A stretch of DNA of 49,269 nt from an archaeon BMS3Abin17 (GTDB taxonomy: Archaea; Nanobdellota; Nanobdellia; Pacearchaeales; GW2011-AR1), in assembly GCA_002897655.1 (NCBI GenBank), contig BDTJ01000033.1:1-49269 (forward strand). The letters run 5' to 3'. How positions within the stretch are numbered: the stretch's first letter is position 1; the number at the start of each line of letters is the position of its first letter. Below the pieces are notes generated by a model. The model worked only from the letters and a program-made list of their open reading frames with translations. It ran no database searches and had not been told where the DNA came from. Both the position numbers and the translations under genes were made by a program. This document shows, one piece after another, positions 1-6,531 of this stretch.

Positions 1-168
1 ATCTTTCAAGTCCCATTCTGTTTTTCTTAATCTTTCATCCCATCTTTGAAGTGCCCTTGAAGCAATCTCATAATTAAACATGGCTTTCAGAATTTTTTTA
101 CATTGAGCATAAGAATGATGTTTAATTCTTAGCTTGAAAAACTTTTTTCTTATTTCTTCTTTTTTCAT
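1..168 (-). CDS. Transposase N-terminus, cut by window edge
   Basis: The open frame reads leftwards from an ATG at 166-168 and runs off the window, leaving 56 residues. The peptide begins MKKEEIRKKFFKLR and is a compact, basic helix-turn-helix-like segment ending in RLRKTEWDLKD. This resembles the N-terminal DNA-binding part of IS481-like or related DDE transposases common in DPANN archaea, where an HTH region precedes the catalytic core. The catalytic domain is outside the window, so the family is an inference. A 9-bp inverted repeat lies directly upstream (171-200). Confidence 0.55.
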   Translation of the reverse strand, partial: MKKEEIRKKFFKLRIKHHSYAQCKKILKAMFNYEIASRALQRWDERLRKTEWDLKD

Positions 169-170
169 AA

Positions 171-200
171 AATTAGTTCAATTTCATCTGCGAACTAATT
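171..200. repeat. 9-bp inverted repeat beside the transposase start
   Basis: AATTAGTTC at 171-179 and GAACTAATT at 192-200 are perfect reverse complements separated by 12 nt. They sit between the start codon of the transposase and the promoter of the permease. They could be part of an IS end or a transposase operator. A 10-bp palindrome, GACATATGTC, follows at 215-224. Confidence 0.5.
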
Positions 201-256
201 TTCGGTTAGACTATGACATATGTCGTGGTCTCACACCTCATATCTCTCTTACAAAA

Positions 257-266
257 CTTTATAAAT
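257..266 (+). promoter_or_regulatory. TATA box of the AI-2E-type permease
   Basis: The sequence CTTTATAAAT lies about 28 nt before the ATG at 290. This is the spacing expected for an archaeal TATA box driving a leaderless transcript, and it supports the ATG at 290 over an in-frame ATG at 134. Confidence 0.6.
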
Positions 267-289
267 TTGAAACAGCTTATATTAAGAAC

Positions 290-1330
290 ATGGACGAAAC
301 TTATTTCAAGAGGATTATGACAACAATTGTATTAGTTGTTCTTATAGTGCTGGCTTTTTTTCTTATAAAACCAATTTTACTGTCAATTATTTCAGGGATT
401 ATTCTTGCATTTATATTCACTCCTGTTTATGTTTGGATTAATAAAAAGGTAAAGTCAAAAAATCTTTCAGCATCTTTGGTTTGTGCAGGGCTTATATTAG
501 TAATTCTCTTACCTTTTTGGTTTTTAACCCCAATATTCATAGATCAATCTATTAAAGTTTATATCGCCTCTCAGCAAACAGATTTTACAGCCATCCTCCA
601 GTCTATCTTCCCTGATTTGTTCGCTTCAGACAACTTTTCTTCAGAAGTAGGTTCTATTATGTCTTCTTTTGTAACAAAAATAACAAATTCCCTGACAAAT
701 TCATTTTCAAACTTAATCCTCAATTTCCCAGTTATTTTCCTGCATCTTTTAGTTGTATTTTTTACTTTTTTCTTTGTCTTAAGAGACAGAAGGCAATTAG
801 TTGAGTACATTCAGAGTTTATTGCCTTTTTCTGCAGATGTTGAAAAAAAAATATTTGAATCTTCTAAAGGAATAACTGTTTCAGTTATTTATGGGCAGGT
901 AATTATTGGAATGATTCAGGGTGTTGTTGCTGGAATAGGTTTTTTCATATTTAGAGTTCCAAATGCTTTGTTCTTAACCTTAATGGCCTCTTTAGCAGGT
1001 ATTTTTCCAATAATTGGGACCACAATTATATGGATTCCTACTGTGATATATTTATTTGTAGCGGGGAATACTTTTCAAGCAGTGGGGGTTTTATTATTCG
1101 GGCTTGTCTCCTCTTCTGTTGATAATCTTATAAGGCCAATAATTGTATCAAGGAGAACACGAATGCATTCTTCCTTAATTCTTATTGGGATGATCGGGGG
1201 TTTGTTTATGTTTGGGATTTTGGGATTTATATTAGGTCCTTTAATATTAGCATATCTTCTTATCTTACTTGAGCTTTATAGAAAGAAGAAATCTCCAGGA
1301 ATTTTTATCCAAGAGCCCATCAAAGGATAA
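290..1330 (+). CDS. AI-2E family transporter (membrane permease)
   Basis: The protein has 346 residues, the usual length for PF01594 family permeases (PerM/TqsA-like, reported to export autoinducer-2 or other small solutes in bacteria). It shows the family layout: two N-terminal membrane segments (about residues 9-30 and 60-80), a soluble stretch rich in Ser/Asn (about 90-150), then several hydrophobic segments with motifs such as GQVIIGMIQGVVAG and GGLFMFGILGFILGPL near the C-terminus. I chose the ATG at 290 because a TATA box precedes it by the leaderless distance; the frame stays open upstream to an ATG at 134, but that extension is not membrane-like and crosses the promoter. The substrate cannot be read from sequence. 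Confidence 0.85.
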   Translation: MDETYFKRIMTTIVLVVLIVLAFFLIKPILLSIISGIILAFIFTPVYVWINKKVKSKNLSASLVCAGLILVILLPFWFLTPIFIDQSIKVYIASQQTDFTAILQSIFPDLFASDNFSSEVGSIMSSFVTKITNSLTNSFSNLILNFPVIFLHLLVVFFTFFFVLRDRRQLVEYIQSLLPFSADVEKKIFESSKGITVSVIYGQVIIGMIQGVVAGIGFFIFRVPNALFLTLMASLAGIFPIIGTTIIWIPTVIYLFVAGNTFQAVGVLLFGLVSSSVDNLIRPIIVSRRTRMHSSLILIGMIGGLFMFGILGFILGPLILAYLLILLELYRKKKSPGIFIQEPIKG

Positions 1331-1381
1331 TCTAGATAAGTATAAAAATCATTTCTTCTAATATATTCATAAGAGGCGTTT

Positions 1382-2890
1382 ATGGAATTAAAAGTAAAAC
1401 TTCTAAAATGGTCTGCAGGAGTTCCTGTAGCAATGCTCAATAAAGAAACTGCTGATAAAATAGGAGTCCATATTAAAGACAGAATTTCTATAAAGACTCT
1501 TTCAGATAAGCCAAAAGAGATTTTTACAATTGTAGATACTATAAAAAGAGTAGTCAAGAAAAACGAGATTGCTATTTCTTCTGAGATTAAGAAGATGGTT
1601 GGCTTAAGATTAGGTCAAAAAGTAGACGTTAATCTTGCCTTTGCTCCAAAAAGCATGATTTTTATAAAGAAAAAGCTAATGAAAAAAAGACTCTCTCAAA
1701 AAGAGCTGGATGAAATAATAAAAGATGTAGTCAATAATGCTCTTTCTGAATCAGAAATATCTATATTTATTTCAGCAATGTATGAGCAAGGCATGAGTAT
1801 TAAAGAAACTGTTTATCTTATAAAATCAATCTTAAAATACGGGAATCAGTTAAAATTGAGGAATAAATTAGTTGCTGATAAACATTCTATAGGAGGCATC
1901 CCTGGAAACAGGGCAACCCCAATTGTTATTTCAATATGTGCTGCTGCTGGAATTATCATGCCAAAATCTTCTTCACGGGCAATAACAAGTTCAGCTGGAA
2001 CAGCAGATGTCATAGAAACAGTTGCTTCTGTTGACTTTTCAATAAAAGAATTAAAGAAGATAATCAAGAAAACAGGTGCATGCATTGTTTGGGGAGGAGC
2101 TCTGGGATTGGTTCCTGCAGATTCAAGGATAATTCGTATAGAAAAATTGTTGAAATTAGACCCTGAAGCAATGTTGCTTTCATCTATAATGGCAAAAAAA
2201 TTAGCAATGGATGCTGATTATATAATAATTGATATTCCTTACGGAAAAACTGCAAAAGTTGATAAAAAAAAGGCCATAAATCTCAAAAGAAAATTTAAGA
2301 AATTGGGAAGAATTTTTAGAAAAAATGTAGAGGTTTTTATTATGGAGGCTAAAGAACCGATGGGAACAGGAGTAGGTCCTGCATTAGAACTAATTGATGT
2401 AATACAGATTTTAGATCCAAAATTACAAGGGCCAAGAGATTTAGAGAACAAATCATTATTTTTAGCAGGAAAACTGCTTGAAATGACAAAAAAAGCCAAA
2501 AAAGGGAAAGGAATAATTCTTGCAGAAAAAATATTATTTTCTGGAAAAGCATATCAAAAATTCAAGCAAATAATAAAGGCTCAAAATAAAAACCCCAAGG
2601 TGAAAAATATAGAAAAACTCCTTAAATCTATAAAACCTGCAAAATTTAAGAAAGATATCCTGACCCAAAAATCAGGGAAGATAGAAGAAATACATAATTC
2701 TAAAATAAATTCTCTGGCAAGAAGCACTGGTTGCCCAGTGGATAAATTCTCTGGATTGAGAATATTTGTATCTGCTGGAGATGATGTAAAAAGAAGTGAT
2801 AAGTTAATGACAATTTATTCTGAATCAAGAACAAGGCTGAAAAATGCAGTCAAGTTTTATAATACTATCAAGCCAATAAGAATAAGCTAA
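1382..2890 (+). CDS. deoA: AMP phosphorylase
   Basis: The 502-residue protein matches archaeal AMP phosphorylase, which converts AMP (and other NMPs) plus phosphate to the free base and ribose 1,5-bisphosphate. It has the family's archaeal N-terminal domain (about 1-80), the helical thymidine/pyrimidine phosphorylase domain, the phosphate-binding core with HSIGGIPGNRATP and SSSRAITSSAGTADVIE (about residues 162-215), WGGALGLVPADS, and a C-terminal hammerhead domain. In other archaea the product enters the NMP pathway through ribose-1,5-bisphosphate isomerase and type III RuBisCO; neither gene is in this window. A TATA-like GTATAAAAAT at about 1339-1348 and a GAGG just before the ATG support the start. 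It could also accept thymidine, but the archaeal N-terminal extension favours AMP phosphorylase. Confidence 0.92.
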   Translation: MELKVKLLKWSAGVPVAMLNKETADKIGVHIKDRISIKTLSDKPKEIFTIVDTIKRVVKKNEIAISSEIKKMVGLRLGQKVDVNLAFAPKSMIFIKKKLMKKRLSQKELDEIIKDVVNNALSESEISIFISAMYEQGMSIKETVYLIKSILKYGNQLKLRNKLVADKHSIGGIPGNRATPIVISICAAAGIIMPKSSSRAITSSAGTADVIETVASVDFSIKELKKIIKKTGACIVWGGALGLVPADSRIIRIEKLLKLDPEAMLLSSIMAKKLAMDADYIIIDIPYGKTAKVDKKKAINLKRKFKKLGRIFRKNVEVFIMEAKEPMGTGVGPALELIDVIQILDPKLQGPRDLENKSLFLAGKLLEMTKKAKKGKGIILAEKILFSGKAYQKFKQIIKAQNKNPKVKNIEKLLKSIKPAKFKKDILTQKSGKIEEIHNSKINSLARSTGCPVDKFSGLRIFVSAGDDVKRSDKLMTIYSESRTRLKNAVKFYNTIKPIRIS

Positions 2891-2929
2891 CACAACTATT
2901 TTTTTAAACTCCAGTCATCTTTATCTTTA

Positions 2930-3190
2930 ATGGAATACAAGAGAAAATTAGTAGATTATATTAAGAGAAATCTGTCTAAAGGGTATACTTTAGATTCGCT
3001 TCAGATAGCCTTGACTAATCAGGGTTATTCAAGATCAATTGTTGAAAGAGCAATAGAACAGGCGAACAAGGAACTTGCTCAAAAAGCACCTGTTCTTAAA
3101 GAGAAACCAGTAATAAAGTATGAGGTTATTGATGAATATAATAAGCCAATTATAATCAAAAAGCCGTGGTGGAAGCGAGTGTTTGGATGA
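2930..3190 (+). CDS. Small conserved-looking protein of unknown function
   Basis: The 86-residue protein is strongly basic at the N-terminus (MEYKRKLVDYIKRNLSKGY) and contains a predicted helical bundle: YIKRNLSKGYTLDSLQIALTNQGYSRSIVERAIEQANKEL (residues 10-49, in two helix-turn-helix-like halves). A flexible Lys/Pro-rich tail ends in KKPWWKRVFG, which could be an amphipathic membrane-touching end. It lies 39 nt after AMP phosphorylase on the same strand. Function not recognised; coding confidence rests on composition and the clean frame. Confidence 0.65.
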   Translation: MEYKRKLVDYIKRNLSKGYTLDSLQIALTNQGYSRSIVERAIEQANKELAQKAPVLKEKPVIKYEVIDEYNKPIIIKKPWWKRVFG

Positions 3191-3256
3191 GCATTAATTA
3201 ATTTACGTATCTTAGTGAATCCAGGCAGGAGAAGGGTTTTTGGAATTATGATTCAT

Positions 3257-4351
3257 TTAATATTCTATTAATTTTCTTCCTTTTAATTGTTGCAATAAAT
3301 CTCTTCTTATATTCTGTGCAGTTATCTTAAGACCTGCTCCAGGAGCTTTAACAGAATAAGTTCCTGCTCCAGAAACTATATGTATTTTATTCAATGTTCC
3401 TTTAAGACTGCCAAGAGGACTATTTTTAGGAACCTCTCTAAGAGAAATACTTAATTTTGGAAGATTGTTTTCAAAAGATATTCTTGCAATATATCTTAAT
3501 ACATTTCCACTTTCTTTTGCTTTTATAATTTTCTCTAGAAAAATATTGTCTAGCTCTTTTACTGAATCAAGAAATTCATTAATTTTATCATAATTAAAAT
3601 ATTTTTCTGGGATCAATGGAAGCAATCTTATATCTTTCATATTTACATTGTACCCAGAGGTTCTTGCTAAGATAAGAAGTTTTTTAGCAACATCTAATCC
3701 ATTTAAATCATCTCTTGGATGGGGTTCTGTGTATCCTTTCCCTATTGCTTTCTTAAGAGCTTCTGAAAATTCTACACTATTCTCAAGTTCTGATAGTATA
3801 AAACCAATAGTTCCTGAAAAACAACCTTCAGTTAATTCCAGATGATCTGTTACATCTCTTAAATCTTGGATATAATCAATAACCCCTGCACCAGCCATAA
3901 CAGAACACCTATAACCATATCTAGATGGTTCTTTTATTAATTCTTGAAATGTTTTATAATCTGATAGTGCTAAGGGGTTTTTATTAGCTGTTACAATGCC
4001 AAAATCAGTTTCCCTAATTATCTTTAAATGAAAATCTATTATATTTTTAACTGCAGTCACATCAATAAGCACAAAACTATCTCCTTCATCTCTTTTAATT
4101 GATTTAACCATTTCTAATAATTCATCTAAAGAACCATATTTCTCAAAATTTCTTTTTCTTTCTGAAAAATCTAAGCAGTTTTCTTTTGATAGCCCTTTTT
4201 CAGAGAATAAAAAATTAGAACTAGAAGCTAATCCAATAATCCTAGTTGGGTTAATATGTTTTTTGTTATCTAAGTCTTTTTCCACAATTTGTGAAACTAA
4301 TTCTCTTCCTACCTTTCCTGTTGCTCCAATAATAAAAACGTTTTGAATCAT
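3257..4351 (-). CDS. hom: Homoserine dehydrogenase
   Basis: This 364-residue enzyme should reduce aspartate semialdehyde to homoserine with NAD(P)H, the branch to threonine and methionine. The N-terminal Rossmann motif is GATGKVG (residues 9-15), a variant of the more usual GxGxxG. TANKNPLA (about 142-149) is the conserved Lys-containing catalytic/nucleotide segment, GCFSGTIGFILSELE fits the substrate-site GT, and EPHPRDDLNGLDVAKKLLILAR is a near-textbook homoserine dehydrogenase signature. There is no N-terminal aspartokinase and no C-terminal ACT domain, so this is a short monofunctional form. No other threonine or methionine genes are nearby. Confidence 0.88.
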   Translation of the reverse strand: MIQNVFIIGATGKVGRELVSQIVEKDLDNKKHINPTRIIGLASSSNFLFSEKGLSKENCLDFSERKRNFEKYGSLDELLEMVKSIKRDEGDSFVLIDVTAVKNIIDFHLKIIRETDFGIVTANKNPLALSDYKTFQELIKEPSRYGYRCSVMAGAGVIDYIQDLRDVTDHLELTEGCFSGTIGFILSELENSVEFSEALKKAIGKGYTEPHPRDDLNGLDVAKKLLILARTSGYNVNMKDIRLLPLIPEKYFNYDKINEFLDSVKELDNIFLEKIIKAKESGNVLRYIARISFENNLPKLSISLREVPKNSPLGSLKGTLNKIHIVSGAGTYSVKAPGAGLKITAQNIRRDLLQQLKGRKLIEY

Positions 4352-4431
4352 TTAACATTATGGCCACTCTTATTTAAAAATATGATTACTAATAAAAAGG
4401 ATTAAAAAGCATTAATTAATTCTATATTCAT

Positions 4432-4512
4432 GCCTCCATCGCATAATGGTATTGCACCGGACTTGAGATCCGGGGTCTTCGGGCCATCCCCGTTCGATTC
4501 GGGGTGGGGGCG
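4432..4512 (+). tRNA. tRNA-Ser (anticodon TGA)
   Basis: The sequence folds as a class II tRNA. The acceptor arm GCCTCCA pairs with TGGGGGC at 4505-4511. A 3-bp D stem (GCA/TGC) encloses a loop with GG. The anticodon stem CCGGA/TCCGG carries the loop CTTGAGA, giving anticodon TGA (reads UCA, Ser). A 4-bp variable arm GGTC/GGCC is capped by TTCG, and the T stem CCCCG/CGGGG holds TTCGATT. The discriminator is G. CCA is not encoded. Confidence 0.93.
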
Positions 4513-4675
4513 TTCTGAATTTTTAGATGATGTTTATAGGGATAAGTGGTTGATTCTTGTTTCAAATAAAAACCTAGTTAAAAAATACAATGAATTTGGA
4601 ACTGTCTCTACAAGAAAAAATCTAAGAAAGCAAATAGAAAAATGGGTAAAAGAAACTGAGAATAAAAGAAAATAA
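4513..4675 (+). other. Open frame without a good start after tRNA-Ser (possible gene remnant)
   Basis: An open frame continues out of the tRNA to a TAA at 4673-4675 and would encode about 50 residues including YRDKWLILVSNKNLVKKYNE and a Lys-rich end. It has no ATG or GTG after the tRNA; the only in-frame initiator is a TTG at 4550. The amino-acid composition looks protein-like. It may be the 3' remnant of a gene that integrated at, or was broken near, the tRNA 3' end, or it may be chance. Confidence 0.25.
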
Positions 4676-4813
4676 GTAAAAAACTAACACCCAATTTTTT
4701 CAGGTGTCATAATTAACTAAATTTACACTTTTTTTATAAAAATAGTTAATTTTATAGGTAAGAAAGTAAGAATAGCAAAGTTTATATACTTCTTAATCTT
4801 ACATTTTTACATC

Positions 4814-4833
4814 TCAGAAATGCGAATTTCTGA
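4814..4833. promoter_or_regulatory. 8-bp inverted repeat upstream of AbrB-PIN operon
   Basis: TCAGAAAT (4814-4821) and ATTTCTGA (4826-4833) are perfect arms separated by 4 nt. They lie about 40 nt before the AbrB start and downstream of a TATA-like GTTTATATACTT (about 4780-4791). The site is well placed as the operator for autorepression by the AbrB antitoxin. Confidence 0.45.
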
Positions 4834-4874
4834 CGATCATCAAAAATTAAATAAAAAGCTTAAAAATTTTTGAG

Positions 4875-5135
4875 ATGGTAAGTATAACTAAAATAAGTTC
4901 AAAAGGACAGATTGTAATTCCTAGAGATATAAGGGAGAGATTAAAAGTAAAAGAAGGGAATTTATTTGTTGTTACAGACCAAGACAATTCAATTTGTTTA
5001 AGGAAAATTGAGCCTCCTAAAATTAAAACCTGGGATGAAGCAACTAAGCCTTTTAGAGAAGCTGCAAAGAAATCTAAATTTACAGAAGATGATTTAGCTA
5101 AAGTAATTAGTGAAGTTAGGGCAAATAAAAGGTAA
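4875..5135 (+). CDS. AbrB/SpoVT-type antitoxin
   Basis: An 86-residue protein whose first about 45 residues are a SpoVT/AbrB swapped-hairpin DNA-binding domain: TKISSKGQIVIPRDIRERL is the classic strand-turn-helix signature. The C-terminal part (residues 46-86) is charged and probably wraps the partner toxin. It is followed one base after its stop codon by a PIN-domain gene, so the two form a toxin-antitoxin operon. Antitoxins of this kind usually repress their own promoter, and an inverted repeat lies upstream (4814-4833). Confidence 0.88.
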   Translation: MVSITKISSKGQIVIPRDIRERLKVKEGNLFVVTDQDNSICLRKIEPPKIKTWDEATKPFREAAKKSKFTEDDLAKVISEVRANKR

Positions 5136-5136
5136 A

Positions 5137-5556
5137 ATGAAAGTTGTTCTTGATACAAATGTCTGGCTCTCATCTATTTTTTGGAAAGGTGAGGCAAGTA
5201 AGATTATAAGAAATTGCAAAAGAAAAAGCATACAAATTATGATAACAGATCAAATTCTTTCAGAGATAATAGATGTTTTGAATAAAGAAGCAAAATTTCA
5301 GAGATTTATCAAAGATAGAAATCAGAATATAGAAGATTTGATTAGAACTATTTTATCAATTGCCATCTTAAAAAAATCAAAGACTAAATTGAATATAATT
5401 AAAGAAGATCCTAAAGATAATATTATCTTAGAAGCTGCTTTAGATGGCAAGGCAGATTACATAATTTCTTATGATAAACACCTTTTAAATATGCTTGAAT
5501 TTAGGAAAATTAAGATAATTAAACCAAATGAGTTTTTGAAATTAATTAATAAATAA
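5137..5556 (+). CDS. PIN-domain toxin (COG1569-like)
   Basis: The 139-residue protein is a PIN-fold ribonuclease of the 'putative toxin-antitoxin system toxin component' type. It starts MKVVLDTNVWLSSIFWKGEA, with the first active-site Asp at residue 6. An acidic ILSEIIDVL follows at about residues 45-53, then EDPKDNIILEAALDG with conserved Asp/Asn, and ADYIISYDKHLL near the end. I start it at the ATG at 5137, which gives a 1-nt gap to the AbrB stop; a longer frame from 5110 would overlap the antitoxin by 26 nt. It would cleave RNA when freed from the AbrB protein. The AbrB-PIN pairing is a variation on VapBC. Confidence 0.88.
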   Translation: MKVVLDTNVWLSSIFWKGEASKIIRNCKRKSIQIMITDQILSEIIDVLNKEAKFQRFIKDRNQNIEDLIRTILSIAILKKSKTKLNIIKEDPKDNIILEAALDGKADYIISYDKHLLNMLEFRKIKIIKPNEFLKLINK

Positions 5557-5628
5557 CCCCCAACTGTAACACTTTTTATACGCTGGGCGGAAGCGTAAAC
5601 TTTTTAAGATTATTAATGATGTTATAAT

Positions 5629-6174
5629 ATGCTTAATGGGGTTCAGGTAATTGCAGAAGTCAAGACAAAATCTCCTTTTGGGTTTACATCAGATGAAAGT
5701 TGGAAGGATTTATTTAATCTGGCTAATAATGTAGGGGATATTATCTCTATACATACAGACTCTCGTTGGGGAGGTTCTTTTGATTTAATCTCTAAAGCCA
5801 GAAAACTGACAGATAAGCCAATTCTTGCTAAAGGAATTCATGCAAAAGATGAGGAGATAGCTATTGCAATTGAGAATGGGGCAGATTTTGTTTTAGTAGT
5901 TGGAAGAATTCCCAACATACACAAAGATAAATGCTTTATTGAGCCATTCACACTGGATGAATTATCTAAAATACCTTCAACATTTAAGGTGATTTGGAAT
6001 TCTCGCGATTTACTTACAGGAGAATTCAAAAAAGAAACATTCAAGCAGGCAAGGAAGATTTGGAAAGGATGGTTATGTCAGGCAAGCAATATCAAATCAG
6101 TCAGCGATATAAAACAAGGTGCTAATGCAGTTTTAGTTGGAGCGAATTTAAGAGAATTTGCTGGTTCTATTTAA
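5629..6174 (+). CDS. Indole-3-glycerol-phosphate synthase-like TIM barrel
   Basis: The 181-residue protein resembles TrpC. VIAEVKTKSPFG matches the first catalytic strand of IGPS (EIKxxSPS), ISIHTDSRWGGSFDLISKAR matches the FxGs strand, PILAKGI sits where IGPS has the catalytic-Lys strand (usually LRKDF), and GADFVLVVGRI and GANAVLVGANL match later beta strands. It lacks the usual 40-60 N-terminal residues and is much shorter than the normal about 250 residues. Several key positions differ (KDF is KGI). No other trp gene is nearby. It may be a degenerate IGPS or a related barrel with another substrate. The ATG lies 7 nt after TTATAA, so the start is uncertain. Confidence 0.55.
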   Translation: MLNGVQVIAEVKTKSPFGFTSDESWKDLFNLANNVGDIISIHTDSRWGGSFDLISKARKLTDKPILAKGIHAKDEEIAIAIENGADFVLVVGRIPNIHKDKCFIEPFTLDELSKIPSTFKVIWNSRDLLTGEFKKETFKQARKIWKGWLCQASNIKSVSDIKQGANAVLVGANLREFAGSI

Positions 6175-6491
6175 TTATCACTTTTTTCTTCATTACATCT
6201 CGCCCAATACTCGTTTCTTTCAATACCTGCTTTGAAATGGCTTTCTCCCTTTACTCTTAAGTCCCAATAGATTATCTGACCTTGAACAGTATCAATTCTT
6301 CTTGCAACTTTTTTTAATGCCCTCTTAGCTGCTCCTTTTTTCTGAGGAGATGATTTAGGATCTTTAAGTTTTTCCTCCTCCTCTTTTTTCCAGCTTAATA
6401 CCTCTCGCATCTCTTCATATATCTCTTTATGTTTTTCCTTAATTTCTTCTTCTGTTAATGGAGTCTTTTTTTGTTTAGAATAATATTTCAT
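6171..6491 (-). CDS. Small charged protein, unknown
   Basis: The 106-residue product (from the ATG at 6489-6491) starts MKYYSKQKKTPLTEEEIKEKHKEIYEEM and is almost entirely charged helix, with a Trp/Tyr-containing C-terminus (IIYWDLRVKGESHFKAGIERNEYWARC). A TTG 16 codons upstream would overlap the helicase stop by 8 nt; I prefer the ATG because a TATA-like TTATTTAAA lies about 25 nt before it. It ends 4 nt inside the convergent IGPS-like gene. Function not recognised; its position suggests it may be co-expressed with the helicase. Confidence 0.6.
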   Translation of the reverse strand: MKYYSKQKKTPLTEEEIKEKHKEIYEEMREVLSWKKEEEEKLKDPKSSPQKKGAAKRALKKVARRIDTVQGQIIYWDLRVKGESHFKAGIERNEYWARCNEEKSDN

Positions 6492-6531
6492 ATTATATCT
6501 TTGTTTAGTTAATTTAAATAACTTCTTTATT

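Noticed and set aside
134-290. N-terminal extension of the AI-2E-type permease from an upstream ATG
   Set aside because: It would cross the TATA box and add 52 residues unlike the family; the ATG at 290 is at the leaderless distance.
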